A stretch of DNA of 63,053 nucleotides. Source: an uncultured Johnsonella sp. (GTDB lineage: Bacteria; Bacillota; Clostridia; Lachnospirales; Lachnospiraceae). Shown piece by piece: positions 22,702 through 32,635 of this stretch. Made by a program: the position numbers and the translations under genes. Under the pieces are notes generated by a model. That model worked only from the letters and a program-made list of their open reading frames with translations, had not been told where the DNA came from and did no database searches. The DNA lies in the NCBI GenBank assembly GCA_937927235.1, contig CALBCM010000040.1:1-63053 (forward strand), written 5' to 3'. Position 1 is the stretch's first letter. Every line of letters starts with the position of its first letter.

Positions 22702-25347
22702 ATGGATGTTTTAAACTTAGGTGTTCTGGCACATGTTGATGCCGGAAAGACCAGTTTGTGCGAAGCTCTTTTATTTGCTGGCAAAAGTATAAAAAGTCTG
22801 GGGAGAGTTGACCATAAAAATTCGGTCTTTGATATGTTTGCTCTGGAAAGAGAAAGAGGAATTACTATTTTTTCAAAGCAGGCGAGGATTTTAATAGATA
22901 ATTTATGTATAAATATTATTGACACTCCGGGTCATATAGATTTTACAGCAGAAACTGAAAGGATACTTTCTGTCATTGACTATGCACTTATTGTAATAAG
23001 TGCAAAGGAAGGAGTTCAAAGTCATACAAAAACCTTGTGGAGGCTTCTTCAGCAGTACGGTGTTCCGGTAATTATCTTTGTAAATAAGATGGATTATAAT
23101 GGTATTGAGCAGGCAGAGGTTTTAAAGCTTTTACATGAAATTAGTGATAATATAATAGATTTTACAAGTAATCAAGCCTGCAGTGAGAGCAGAGGGTCTT
23201 TTTTTGAGCTGCTTTCATACTGTGATGAGGCTCTTATGGAAGAGTATATAAAAACAGGGGAGATAAGCTCCTACAGTATTAAAAAAGCTGTATCAGAAAG
23301 GCTTATCTTTCCTTGTTTTTTTGGTTCGGCACTTAGGCTTGAAGGAGTAGAAGCACTGCTTGATTTTATAGAAAAAAATTGTCTGGTTAAAACCTATACG
23401 GAGAGCTTTGAAGCAAGAATTTATAAAATAACGAGAGATAATCTGAACACAAGGCTTTGCTATATGAAAATAACCGGCGGAATATTAAAGCTTAAGATGT
23501 CTATAGGAGATGAAAAAGTTAATGAGATAAGACTTTATAACGGTGATAAGTACGAGAACGCATCAGAAGTTCCGGCAGGCGGAATCTGTGCCGTGACAGG
23601 ACTTTATAAGGTGCATTCAGGCGATATTATAAGTGATGAAGGAATTGTAAGCAGCATGGCATTAAGTGAGCCTGTGCTTGCTTATGAGATGATACTGCCT
23701 GAAGCAGCAGATAAAGCCAAGCTTTTAAAATGGCTTGAGGAGCTTTCTGAGCAGGAGCCTGAGCTTCATATCAGTAAGCAGGGAAATGACAGCATAAACT
23801 TAAGACTGTTTGGAAGCATTCAGATGGAAATCTTAAGGGAGCGTATCAGAAATGCCTGCGGTACTGAGGTTTCCTTTTCTGAAGGAAGGATAGTTTATAA
23901 GGAAAGTATAAGAAGTGCGGTAGAGGGAGTGGGACATTATGAGCCGTTAAAGCATTATGCCGAGGTTCATCTTTTACTGGAGCCTCTTCCCAGAGGCAGC
24001 GGACTTGTCTTTGCTTCCTCGGTTTCTGAAGCGACACTGACCAAGAGCTTTCAAAAACAGGTATTGTCACACCTGGCTGAGAATAAAAGGCTTGTCGGGG
24101 TTTTAACAGGCTCAGAGCTGACTGATGTAAAAATAAGCCTTGTAGCAGGGCGGGCGAGTACAAGGCATACTGAGGGAGGAGATTTTATACAGGCGGCTTT
24201 TAGAGCGTTAAGACAGGGACTTATGCAGGCTGACAGCTATCTGCTTGAGCCGTTTTATGATTTTGTAATAGAGCTGCCTCAAGAAAATCTTGGCAGAGTT
24301 TTATCAGACTTGCAAACTATGTATGCGGTGTTTTCGACTGATGAATTAAAGGGAGGCGAAGCGGTAGTAAGAGGTTCTGCTCCGGTACTAGGCATTCAAA
24401 ATTATTCAAAAAGCCTTATATCATTTACAAAGGGGAAAGGGAGGATAAGCTTAAGCTTTAAAGGCTATGAAGCCTGTCATAATGAAGAAGAGGTTATAGA
24501 TGCCTATGCCTACGAGCCTGAGCTTGATGCCCAAAATCCTTCAGGCTCTATATTTTGTGAAAACGGCAGCGGCTATTATGTGCCTTGGGATGAGGTGTTT
24601 TCACATATGCATCTTCCGCTTTATATTGATACTGCATCCAACGGAGATGAGGAAGTCAGAGAGCCTGAAACAGTAAGAAGTACTTATGAAGAAATGACCT
24701 TTAATGAGGAGGAGCTGATTGAAATATTTGAGCGGACTTATGGCAAGATTAAGCCTAAGAATGTTGCAGGTTCAAATAAAAGGATTATATCACCTCAAAA
24801 AGACTATGTTTATAAAGAAGCTAAAAAGCTGAAGGAATATATTCTAGTTGATGCTTACAACCTTATCTTCGCTTCCAAGGAATTAAGTGAGCTTGCTGCT
24901 TATAATCTTGAGGCGGCAAGAGGCAGGCTTATGGATATGCTCAGCAATTACAGAGGGTATATTGAGGCTGATATTATACTTGTTTTTGATGCTTATAAGG
25001 TAGAGGGGCATGATACTGAAGTATTTAGCTACAGTAATATTTATGTAGTATATACCAAAGAGGCTGAAACCGCAGACCACTATATTGAAAAGACTGTGAA
25101 TGATATGCTCAAAAAATATAATGTTTGTGTAGTAACCTCTGATTATACTGAGCAGATTATAATAAGAAGCAAGGGCTGCCGGCTTATGTCTTCACGAGAA
25201 TTTCTTGAAGATATGGAAAGAATCAGCATTGAAATAAGGAAGGAGCTTTTAGAAATAAGACAGAGAGTCGAAAAAAATTTCTTTTTTGATGTCTTGTCTG
25301 ATGAGATGAAGAAAAAAATAAATAATATACGAGATGGAGATAAGTAG
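22702..25347 (+). CDS. TetM/EF-G-like translational GTPase fused to a Rae1/YacP NYN endonuclease domain
   Basis: An 881-residue protein. Residues 1 to ~640 are a TetM-type ribosomal-protection/EF-G-like GTPase: G1 AHVDAGKTS (9-17), G2 ERGITI, G3 DTPGHIDF, G4 NKMD, then domains II-V, including LEPLPRGSGLVFAS, ASTRHTEGGDF and LLEPFYDFVIELPQE. After a linker, residues ~711-870 match the YacP/Rae1 NYN nuclease: LVDAYNL (D717), LVFDAYKV (D763), YTKEAETADHYIE (D792) and VVTSDYTEQ (D814). Rae1 of Bacillus subtilis is a ribosome A-site mRNA endonuclease, and TetM-family factors bind the same site. The fusion should deliver a nuclease to the ribosome (inference). It could be a tetracycline-type protection factor but more likely is a rescue or mRNA quality-control factor. 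Confidence 0.88.
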   Translation: MDVLNLGVLAHVDAGKTSLCEALLFAGKSIKSLGRVDHKNSVFDMFALERERGITIFSKQARILIDNLCINIIDTPGHIDFTAETERILSVIDYALIVISAKEGVQSHTKTLWRLLQQYGVPVIIFVNKMDYNGIEQAEVLKLLHEISDNIIDFTSNQACSESRGSFFELLSYCDEALMEEYIKTGEISSYSIKKAVSERLIFPCFFGSALRLEGVEALLDFIEKNCLVKTYTESFEARIYKITRDNLNTRLCYMKITGGILKLKMSIGDEKVNEIRLYNGDKYENASEVPAGGICAVTGLYKVHSGDIISDEGIVSSMALSEPVLAYEMILPEAADKAKLLKWLEELSEQEPELHISKQGNDSINLRLFGSIQMEILRERIRNACGTEVSFSEGRIVYKESIRSAVEGVGHYEPLKHYAEVHLLLEPLPRGSGLVFASSVSEATLTKSFQKQVLSHLAENKRLVGVLTGSELTDVKISLVAGRASTRHTEGGDFIQAAFRALRQGLMQADSYLLEPFYDFVIELPQENLGRVLSDLQTMYAVFSTDELKGGEAVVRGSAPVLGIQNYSKSLISFTKGKGRISLSFKGYEACHNEEEVIDAYAYEPELDAQNPSGSIFCENGSGYYVPWDEVFSHMHLPLYIDTASNGDEEVREPETVRSTYEEMTFNEEELIEIFERTYGKIKPKNVAGSNKRIISPQKDYVYKEAKKLKEYILVDAYNLIFASKELSELAAYNLEAARGRLMDMLSNYRGYIEADIILVFDAYKVEGHDTEVFSYSNIYVVYTKEAETADHYIEKTVNDMLKKYNVCVVTSDYTEQIIIRSKGCRLMSSREFLEDMERISIEIRKELLEIRQRVEKNFFFDVLSDEMKKKINNIRDGDK

Positions 25348-25468
25348 ACAGAAAATATACAAAAATACTTTTATTAATGATATCATAATATTTATACACT
25401 TAGTCTTTGGATTACGATAAAAGTTCGCTAAAAGAAAGGATTACCGCTGTTTAAGAGGTATTTAATAA
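25348..25468 (+). promoter_or_regulatory. Intergenic region before yitT
   Basis: AT-rich with ATTAATGATATCATAATAT-like dyad sequence near 25371-25390. No convincing terminator or promoter pair was found; transcription of yitT may continue from upstream. Confidence 0.2.
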
Positions 25469-26377
25469 ATGAAAGTAAAGCTTAATATAAAAGAAATATT
25501 AAATATGTCAACAAGGGAAATTGTATATTCTCTTATTTTAATTACTATAGGCTGTTTAATTTATTCCTGTGGCATAAATGCTTTTATAATGCCTAATAAA
25601 TTTGCTACGGGAGGTATAGCCGGAGTATCTATAGTGATAAATTATATTACACATATCCCGACGGGAAATACCAACTTTGTACTTAATACGATACTTTTAA
25701 TTATAGGCTGGCATTTTCTGGAAAAGCGTACACTTATATTTACCGGATATACGCTTGTGGTGATAAGCATTTGCTTAAACCTCGTACATCCTAAGCCCTT
25801 TATTTCAGAAAATATTCTTATACCTGCAATAGCAGGCGGGCTGCTTACCGGGACAGGAATGGGCTTTGTAATTATAGGAAACGGAACTACTGCCGGTTCA
25901 GATATTATTGCGATGATTATGAAAAAATATCTCGGCATAGGGTTTGCTGCCGGAGTAATGATTTGTGATGCTATGGTAATGATTTTTTCGTCATTTGTAA
26001 TAGGTATTGAAAAGATGATAGTTACCACTATACTGCTTTTTATAGCAACTCAGGTTATAGCCTTTGTAACAGAGGGACTTAACAGGAAAAAGTCTATGAT
26101 TATAATAAGTGACAAATCTGAAGAAATCGCAGACAAAATACTTACCGATATAAACAGGGGTGTGACCGTGCTTGCAGGCTACGGATATTACACCAAGACT
26201 GAAAAAAAGGTGCTTTACATAGTAGTGAACAGCTATCAGGTAATGACTGCACAAAGACGGATTCTTAGCATTGACCCTCAGGCTTTTATATCGATTATGG
26301 ATACCTACCAGGTGATAGGCCAGGGCTTCACTTTCTTTAATGCAGATAATAAAAACAAGGATTTCTTTTTAAGATAG
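25469..26377 (+). CDS. YitT family membrane protein (DUF161-DUF2179)
   Basis: The 302-residue protein has about six membrane helices followed by a soluble C-terminal DUF2179 domain (about 220-300: ISDKSEEIADKILTDINRGVTVLAGYGYYT). The N-terminal half carries the family pattern GINAFIMPNKFATGGIAGVSI and FVIIGNGTTAGSDIIAMIM. The substrate is not known for most members; some relatives influence amino-acid or siderophore export. It is followed after 23 bases by deoB. Confidence 0.88.
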   Translation: MKVKLNIKEILNMSTREIVYSLILITIGCLIYSCGINAFIMPNKFATGGIAGVSIVINYITHIPTGNTNFVLNTILLIIGWHFLEKRTLIFTGYTLVVISICLNLVHPKPFISENILIPAIAGGLLTGTGMGFVIIGNGTTAGSDIIAMIMKKYLGIGFAAGVMICDAMVMIFSSFVIGIEKMIVTTILLFIATQVIAFVTEGLNRKKSMIIISDKSEEIADKILTDINRGVTVLAGYGYYTKTEKKVLYIVVNSYQVMTAQRRILSIDPQAFISIMDTYQVIGQGFTFFNADNKNKDFFLR

Positions 26378-26400
26378 CATAAATTAATTTGGAGGAAAAA

Positions 26401-27573
26401 ATGGCAGGAAAAAGGATATTTTTAATTGTGCTTGACAGCTTCGGCATAGGCTATGAGCCTGATGCGGATAAGTTTGGAGATGTAGGGTCAAATACTCTAA
26501 AAAGTATAATGACTTCAAAAGAATTTGCAGCTCCAAATATGAAAAAAATAGGCTTTTTTAATATTGACGGCATTGATTTTGCGGAGGCTGAAAAAAATCC
26601 GACAGGAGCTTTCGCAAGGCTGAGGGAAGCCTCAAACGGTAAGGACACTACTACAGGACATTGGGAAATGGCAGGAGTTATCTCTCCGAATCCTATGCCG
26701 GTTTATCCGGAGGGTTTTCCTGAAGATGTGATTAAAGAATTTTGTGATAAAACCGGAAAGGGCTGTCTTTGCAATAAACCCTACTCAGGAACTGAGGTTA
26801 TAAATGACTATGGAGCGGAGCATTTAAAAACCGGGAAGCTTATAGTTTATACCTCGGCTGATTCGGTTTTTCAAATTGCTGCACACGAGCAGATAGTCAC
26901 GGTTAAGGAGCTGTATAAATACTGTGAAATTGCACGTGGGATATTGAGGGGAAATCATGCTGTAGGCAGAGTAATAGCAAGACCCTTTACAGGAAGTGAG
27001 GGGAGTTTTTCAAGAACTGCAAATCGGCATGATTTTTCTCTTAAGCCGCCAAAGCCTACTATGCTTGATGCACTCAGCAGGGCGGGCTTTGATACGCTTG
27101 GAATAGGAAAAATTTATGATATATTTGCCGGAAGCGGAATAAAGCATACGGAGAGAACTAAAAATAATGCTGAGGGAATGGAAAAAACACTTGAATGCTT
27201 AAGCAGGGATTTTAACGGTATCTGCTTTGTTAATTTGGTTGATTGTGATATGATATATGGACACAGGCGTGACATAGACGGCTATGCACGCAGTATAAGC
27301 GAGTTTGATAAGTGGTTGCAGGATTTTATGCCTAAAATGAAAGACAGCGATATATTGATGGTAAGTGCAGACCATGGCTGTGACCCCGGCTTTAAAGGCA
27401 CCGACCATACAAGAGAATACGTTCCGTTTCTTGCTTATGGAGCTGCGGTTAAGCCCGGAGTAAATCTCGGCACCCGTAAAACCTTCGCAGATATAGCAGC
27501 TACAATACTGGATATGTTTAATGTTGAAAATATAAGTGACGGAACAAGCTTTAAACAGCAAATTATTTTATAA
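26401..27573 (+). CDS. deoB: Phosphopentomutase
   Basis: DeoB converts (deoxy)ribose 1-phosphate to the 5-phosphate. I chose the ATG at 26401 (390 residues), which has GGAGG 7 bases upstream; a TTG at 26389 would include the ribosome binding site in the protein. It belongs to the alkaline-phosphatase superfamily with VLDSFGIGYEPDA, the phosphorylated Thr in GKDTTTGHWEM, and metal ligands in DCDMIYGHRRD, SADHGCDPGFKGTDHTREY. With pdp, deoC and the nucleoside transporter it forms a salvage pathway that turns imported nucleosides into free base plus glyceraldehyde 3-phosphate and acetaldehyde. Confidence 0.93.
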   Translation: MAGKRIFLIVLDSFGIGYEPDADKFGDVGSNTLKSIMTSKEFAAPNMKKIGFFNIDGIDFAEAEKNPTGAFARLREASNGKDTTTGHWEMAGVISPNPMPVYPEGFPEDVIKEFCDKTGKGCLCNKPYSGTEVINDYGAEHLKTGKLIVYTSADSVFQIAAHEQIVTVKELYKYCEIARGILRGNHAVGRVIARPFTGSEGSFSRTANRHDFSLKPPKPTMLDALSRAGFDTLGIGKIYDIFAGSGIKHTERTKNNAEGMEKTLECLSRDFNGICFVNLVDCDMIYGHRRDIDGYARSISEFDKWLQDFMPKMKDSDILMVSADHGCDPGFKGTDHTREYVPFLAYGAAVKPGVNLGTRKTFADIAATILDMFNVENISDGTSFKQQIIL

Positions 27574-27591
27574 AACTCAGGGAGAAACGGC

Positions 27592-29136
27592 ATGGATTAT
27601 GTCATTGAAATGAATCATATCACTAAACAGTTTGGTGATTTTAAAGCAAATGATGATATAACGCTTCAGATAAAAAGAGGTGAGATACATGCACTGCTTG
27701 GAGAAAATGGTGCAGGAAAGTCGACACTTATGAGTGTACTTTTCGGACTTTACCATCCTGAGCAGGGTGAGATAAAAATTAACGGAAAAAAGGTCGAGAT
27801 AAATAATCCCAATGATGCAAACAGACTGGGGATAGGCATGGTTCACCAGCATTTTAAGCTTGTGCATAATTTTACCATCCTAGAAAGTATAATTTTAGGC
27901 AGGGAGGATACCTCTTTTTTAGGTGTGCTTAAAACCGACAAGGCAAAAAAAAGGATAATTGAATTAAGTGAAAGGTATAAGTTTAAAATCGACCCGGAAG
28001 CTTTTATAGCCGACATAACCGTAGGCATGCAGCAAAGAGTTGAAATCCTTAAAATGCTATACTGTGACAATGATATTTTAATCTTTGATGAGCCTACCGC
28101 AGTGCTTACTCCTCAGGAAATAGAGGAGCTTATAAAAGTTATGAAGCAGCTTGCAGGCGAAGGCAAATCAATTATATTTATAACCCATAAGCTTAATGAG
28201 ATAAAGGCTGCTGCCGACAGATGCACCGTGTTAAGAAAGGGCAGGTACATAGGCACTATAGATGTAAAAAGCACTACTAAAGAGGCTATGTCCGAGATGA
28301 TGGTAGGCAGAAAGATTAATTTTATAATTGAAAAGGAAAAAATAAAAGCCGGAGAGCCTGTACTTGAAGTTAAAAATCTGACTTTAAACTCAAAGCATTC
28401 AGGAAAACATGCCGTCAAAAATGTTTCATTTAATGTGAGAGAGGGTGAGATAGTATGCATTGCCGGAATTGACGGAAACGGTCAGTCAGAGCTTGTCTAC
28501 GGCATTACCGGTTTAATGCAGCCTGACGGCGGGCAGGTCTTTTTAAGGGGCAAGGAGATAACCAGAGAAAGCATTAGAAAAAAATGTCTTGACGGCATGG
28601 CACATATACCGGAGGACAGACATAAGGACGGACTTGTGCTTGATTTTAATCTTCAGGAAAATCTTGTGCTGCAGACTTATTACTCAAAAAGATTTCAGCA
28701 AAACGGTTTTCTAAAATTTGATGCAATTAACGAATATGCTAAGGAGCTGATACAGAAATTTGATATACGCTCAGGCAGGGGAGAGTACAGTATAGTAAGA
28801 GGGATGTCAGGCGGAAATCAGCAAAAAGCTATAATAGCCAGAGAGCTTGACAGAAATCCTGAAATTATTATAGCGGTGCAGCCGGTAAGGGGATTGGATG
28901 TAGGTGCGATTGAATATATACACAGGCGGCTGATAGAGCAGCGCGATGTAAAAAAAGCGGTACTCTTAGTTTCATTTGAGCTTGATGAGGTAATGAATGT
29001 AAGTGACAGAATAATTGTAATGTATGAGGGCGAGATAGTAGCCGACTTAAAACCGGGGGATATTACAGTTGAAGAGCTTGGTCTTTATATGTCAGGAGCA
29101 AAAAGAAGTCTTTACAGTGAGGAAGCGTCGGTATGA
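27592..29136 (+). CDS. Nucleoside ABC transporter ATPase with two ATP-binding domains (NupO-like)
   Basis: A 514-residue double ATPase of the BMP/RbsA type. Domain 1 has Walker A GENGAGKST (about 36-44) and Walker B ILIFDEPTAVLTP. Domain 2 has GIDGNGQSE instead of a true P-loop, signature MSGGNQQK and IIIAVQPVRGLDVG, where the catalytic Glu is replaced, as is usual for NupO/YufO-type second domains. So only one site is likely catalytic. With the two permeases and BMP lipoprotein downstream it energises nucleoside uptake. Overlaps the permease gene by 4 bases. Confidence 0.9.
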   Translation: MDYVIEMNHITKQFGDFKANDDITLQIKRGEIHALLGENGAGKSTLMSVLFGLYHPEQGEIKINGKKVEINNPNDANRLGIGMVHQHFKLVHNFTILESIILGREDTSFLGVLKTDKAKKRIIELSERYKFKIDPEAFIADITVGMQQRVEILKMLYCDNDILIFDEPTAVLTPQEIEELIKVMKQLAGEGKSIIFITHKLNEIKAAADRCTVLRKGRYIGTIDVKSTTKEAMSEMMVGRKINFIIEKEKIKAGEPVLEVKNLTLNSKHSGKHAVKNVSFNVREGEIVCIAGIDGNGQSELVYGITGLMQPDGGQVFLRGKEITRESIRKKCLDGMAHIPEDRHKDGLVLDFNLQENLVLQTYYSKRFQQNGFLKFDAINEYAKELIQKFDIRSGRGEYSIVRGMSGGNQQKAIIARELDRNPEIIIAVQPVRGLDVGAIEYIHRRLIEQRDVKKAVLLVSFELDEVMNVSDRIIVMYEGEIVADLKPGDITVEELGLYMSGAKRSLYSEEASV

Positions 29137-30338
29137 AATCAGAAGTAAGTAAAATTAAAAAAAGAAGTGTATTTGAAAATGAAGCCGTAGTAAATTTTAT
29201 CTCCTCTACTATGGCAGTGCTGTGCGGGCTCTTATTTGGATTGATAATACTTTTTATAAGCAATCCTTCGCAGGCTTACGGCGGATTTTCAATGATAATT
29301 CAGGGCGGATTTGCCGATGGAATAAGCGGGATTGGAAGGATGCTTTATATTGCCACCCCTATAATAATGACCGGGCTTTCAGTAGGATTTGCCTTTAAAA
29401 CCGGACTTTTTAATATAGGAGCCTCGGGTCAATTCAGTGCAGGAGCTTTCGCCGCTGTGTTTGTAGGGGTTAAATGGGGATTTTTGCCTTCAGGACTGCA
29501 CTGCATAGCGGCACTGCTGGCAGCGATGGCAGCCGGAGCCTTATGGGGCAGCGTACCCGGTTTTCTAAAGGCATTTTTTAATGTTAATGAGGTCATTTCT
29601 TCAATTATGATGAACTATATAGGTATGTATGGCGTAAATATGCTTGTGAGGAGATATGTTTATGACCAGATAAAGAATCAGAGCCTTCCAGTTAAAGCCA
29701 CTGCAAATCTGAGCCGGGCAGGACTTGACAAGATATTTCCCGGAACCAATATTAATGTAGGTATTCTTATAGCGATAGTAAGTGTGATAGTAATATATAT
29801 AATACTTAATAAAACTGTATTCGGTTATGAATTGAAAGCCTGCGGTCAAAATAAAAATGCGAGCCGCTATGCCGGAATTAATGAGAAAAGGAATATAGTG
29901 CTTTCTATGGTAATTGCCGGTATGCTTTCGGGGCTTGGAGGAGCACTTTTATATCTGGCAAATTCAGGCAAGTATATACAGGTGCTCGATATTATAGCGC
30001 CTGAAGGCTTTCTTGGAATCTCGGTCGCACTTCTCGGATTGTCCAATCCTTTGGGCATACTGCTCTCAGGACTTTTCATAGGTCATATAACTGTGGGAGG
30101 GAGCAATATGCAGCTTTTTGATTTTGCTCCGGAGGCTATAGATATGATAATTGCGGCTATAGTTTACTGCGGTGCGCTTTCTCTTTTATTTAAGGGCATA
30201 ATCAACTGGCTGTATAAAAAAAGTCTTAAAAATTCTAAACTGCAGTTAAATCAGCGAAATGCTGTGGCTCAAGCCCCTGTCGGTGACAGAGCAAAGCTTA
30301 AGAAAAATAACGATTCAGATAACAGGGAGGAAGCATGA
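29133..30338 (+). CDS. Nucleoside ABC transporter permease (NupP-like)
   Basis: The 401-residue protein has about ten membrane helices and the BPD_transp_2 pattern FKTGLFNIGASGQFSAGAF, NEVISSIMMNYIG and ELKACGQNKNASRYAGI. It pairs with the second permease, whose ATG overlaps its stop by 4 bases. The C-terminal ~35 residues are a charged cytoplasmic tail. Confidence 0.9.
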   Translation: MKSEVSKIKKRSVFENEAVVNFISSTMAVLCGLLFGLIILFISNPSQAYGGFSMIIQGGFADGISGIGRMLYIATPIIMTGLSVGFAFKTGLFNIGASGQFSAGAFAAVFVGVKWGFLPSGLHCIAALLAAMAAGALWGSVPGFLKAFFNVNEVISSIMMNYIGMYGVNMLVRRYVYDQIKNQSLPVKATANLSRAGLDKIFPGTNINVGILIAIVSVIVIYIILNKTVFGYELKACGQNKNASRYAGINEKRNIVLSMVIAGMLSGLGGALLYLANSGKYIQVLDIIAPEGFLGISVALLGLSNPLGILLSGLFIGHITVGGSNMQLFDFAPEAIDMIIAAIVYCGALSLLFKGIINWLYKKSLKNSKLQLNQRNAVAQAPVGDRAKLKKNNDSDNREEA

Positions 30339-31300
30339 GTATCTTTTATTTTATTATACAGCAGACTATGTATTTTGCCATTCCTCTTTTAATAGTTGCA
30401 GTAGGCGGCATGTACAGTGAGAGAAGCGGCGTTATAAATATCGCACTTGAGGGTATTATGGTGATGGGGGCATTTGCAGGAATATTTTTTATAAATTTGA
30501 TTCAGGCCTCGCAAGGAGCAGCTTTAAGTGGAAATACCCTGCTTTTTTTTGCAGTGCTTATAGCAGGACTGGCAGGAGGAATTTTTTCTCTGCTTCACGC
30601 ATTTGCGGCAATCAACATGAAAGCGGACCAGACTATAAGCGGAACCGCCCTCAATATGTTTGCACCTGCCTTTGTAATTTTTGTAGCAAGAATGATACAG
30701 AAGGTTCAGCAGATACCATTTGCTGATGATTTTCATATTGACAGCGTACCGGTGCTGTCGCAGATACCGCTTTTGGGAGCTATGTTTTTTAAAAATTGCT
30801 ATATCACCACCTATATAGGCATCTTAATTTTTGCTCTGGCAGCCTTTGTAATTCAGTATACCAGGTTCGGATTAAGGCTCAGGGCATGCGGAGAGCACCC
30901 CGGAGCTGCCGATTCGGTAGGAGTGAATGTCTATAAGATACGCTATGCAGGGGTAATAATTTCAGGTATACTGGCAGGCATAGGGGGGTTGGTATTTGTA
31001 ATACCTACCTCAACAAATTTTAATGCGAGTGTTGCCGGATACGGCTTTTTGGCATTGGCGGTGCTTATATTTGGACAGTGGAGGAGCCGAAATATCTTTT
31101 TTGCGGCATTTTTCTTTGGAATAATGAAAACTCTTGCCAGTGCATATTCTATAATTCCTGTTATAAAGGGACTTCCTATACCAAATGAAGTGTATAAGAT
31201 GATTCCTTATATAGCCACACTGATAGTTTTGGCATTTTCGTCAGGAAATTCACAGGCACCGAAAGCTGAAGGCATACCGTACGACCAGGGAAGCAGGTAA
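30335..31300 (+). CDS. Nucleoside ABC transporter permease (NupQ-like)
   Basis: The 321-residue second permease of the BPD_transp_2 family: GGMYSERSGVINIALEGIM, QTISGTALNMFAP, LRACGEHPGAADSVGVNV and a FGQWRSRNIFFAAFFFG segment near the end. It completes the membrane part of the importer and ends 6 bases before pdp. Confidence 0.9.
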   Translation: MSIFYFIIQQTMYFAIPLLIVAVGGMYSERSGVINIALEGIMVMGAFAGIFFINLIQASQGAALSGNTLLFFAVLIAGLAGGIFSLLHAFAAINMKADQTISGTALNMFAPAFVIFVARMIQKVQQIPFADDFHIDSVPVLSQIPLLGAMFFKNCYITTYIGILIFALAAFVIQYTRFGLRLRACGEHPGAADSVGVNVYKIRYAGVIISGILAGIGGLVFVIPTSTNFNASVAGYGFLALAVLIFGQWRSRNIFFAAFFFGIMKTLASAYSIIPVIKGLPIPNEVYKMIPYIATLIVLAFSSGNSQAPKAEGIPYDQGSR

Positions 31301-31306
31301 GTTAAA

Positions 31307-32635
31307 ATGAGAATGTATGATATAATAATGAAAAAAAGAAATGGTGAGGAATTATCAAAGGAAGAAATAGAAGAAGTCATAGAAAAATTTGTCATCGGAG
31401 ATATACCTGATTATCAGATGGCAGCATTTTTAATGGCAGTGTATTTTCAGGGCATGAGCGAGAAGGAAACTTTTAATCTCACTCTCGCGCTTGCAGCTTC
31501 GGGAGATATTATAGACCTTTCCAGTATCAATGGCATTAAGGCGGATAAGCATTCTACTGGAGGAGTTGGAGATAAGACCACGCTTATAGTGGCTCCTATT
31601 GTTGCCGCCTGTGGTGTAAAGGTTGCGAAAATGAGCGGAAGAGGACTGGGACACACCGGAGGCACGGTAGATAAGCTTGAGGCTATACCCGGTTTTAAGA
31701 CGGAGCTTGCTTCGGATGAGTTCATAAATATAGTCAATAAAACCGGAATTTGTGTTGCAGGTCAGTCGGGCAATCTTGCTCCCGGCGATAAAAAGCTTTA
31801 TGCACTTCGTGATGTTACTGCGACTGTAGACAGCATACCGCTTATAGCAGCCTCTATCATGAGTAAAAAGCTTGCTGCAGGCAGTGACTGCATTATACTT
31901 GATGTCAAGACCGGCAGCGGTGCTTTTATGAAATCACCTGAAGCTTCAGCGGCACTTGCAAAGGAGATGGTAAAAATAGGAGAAAACGCCGGCAAAAAAA
32001 TAGCTGCACTTATAACGGATATGGATATACCGCTGGGCTTTAATATAGGCAATAGCCTCGAGGTAATAGAGGCAGTGGAAACACTTGGTGGGAAAGGTCC
32101 TCGGGATTTATACGAGGTATGTGAAGCTCTCTCGGCAAATCTTTTGCAGCTGGCAGGAAAGGGCGAGCCTGCTCAGTGCAGAGCTATGGTAAAGGCTGCA
32201 ATAGAAAGCGGGGCTGCCTTAAATAAATTAAGTGAAATGGTAAAGGCTCAGGGAGGAGATGCACTATATATATCAGACACCTCCAGATTTAAACTGGCAG
32301 AGCATAGCTATGAGGTCAAATCAGGAAAAACCGGATATATAAGCTTTATGAATACTGAGGGAATAGGGATTGCCTCGGTCATGCTCGGTGCCGGCAGAGA
32401 GAATAAGGACAGCGTGCTTGACAGCAGTGCAGGCATAATTTTAAAAAAGAAATACGCAGAAAGAGTTAATAAGGGAGAAGCTCTTGCAGTATTTTATGCT
32501 TCAGATGAGAAGCTTTTTAAAGAGGCGGAGAATAAATTTCTGTCATCAATAATTATAGAGGCTGATGAGCCTCAAAAAAGACCGTTAATTCTTGCCAAAA
32601 TAGGCAGGGACGGAGAGGAGGAGCTTTACAAATGA
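31307..32635 (+). CDS. pdp: Pyrimidine-nucleoside phosphorylase
   Basis: This enzyme splits uridine and thymidine with phosphate into the base and (deoxy)ribose 1-phosphate, feeding deoB. The 442 residues show the family signature SGRGLGHTGGTVDKLE, the phosphate and dimer region ADKHSTGGVGDKTTLI, KKLAAGSDCIILDVKTGSGAFM, and the C-terminal domain PYNP_C. Overlaps deoC by 4 bases. Confidence 0.93.
   Translation: MRMYDIIMKKRNGEELSKEEIEEVIEKFVIGDIPDYQMAAFLMAVYFQGMSEKETFNLTLALAASGDIIDLSSINGIKADKHSTGGVGDKTTLIVAPIVAACGVKVAKMSGRGLGHTGGTVDKLEAIPGFKTELASDEFINIVNKTGICVAGQSGNLAPGDKKLYALRDVTATVDSIPLIAASIMSKKLAAGSDCIILDVKTGSGAFMKSPEASAALAKEMVKIGENAGKKIAALITDMDIPLGFNIGNSLEVIEAVETLGGKGPRDLYEVCEALSANLLQLAGKGEPAQCRAMVKAAIESGAALNKLSEMVKAQGGDALYISDTSRFKLAEHSYEVKSGKTGYISFMNTEGIGIASVMLGAGRENKDSVLDSSAGIILKKKYAERVNKGEALAVFYASDEKLFKEAENKFLSSIIIEADEPQKRPLILAKIGRDGEEELYK

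Noticed and set aside
22702..25347. Plain tetracycline-resistance gene (tetM)
   Set aside because: The GTPase part is TetM-like but the C-terminal NYN nuclease domain and the chromosomal setting argue against a simple resistance determinant.
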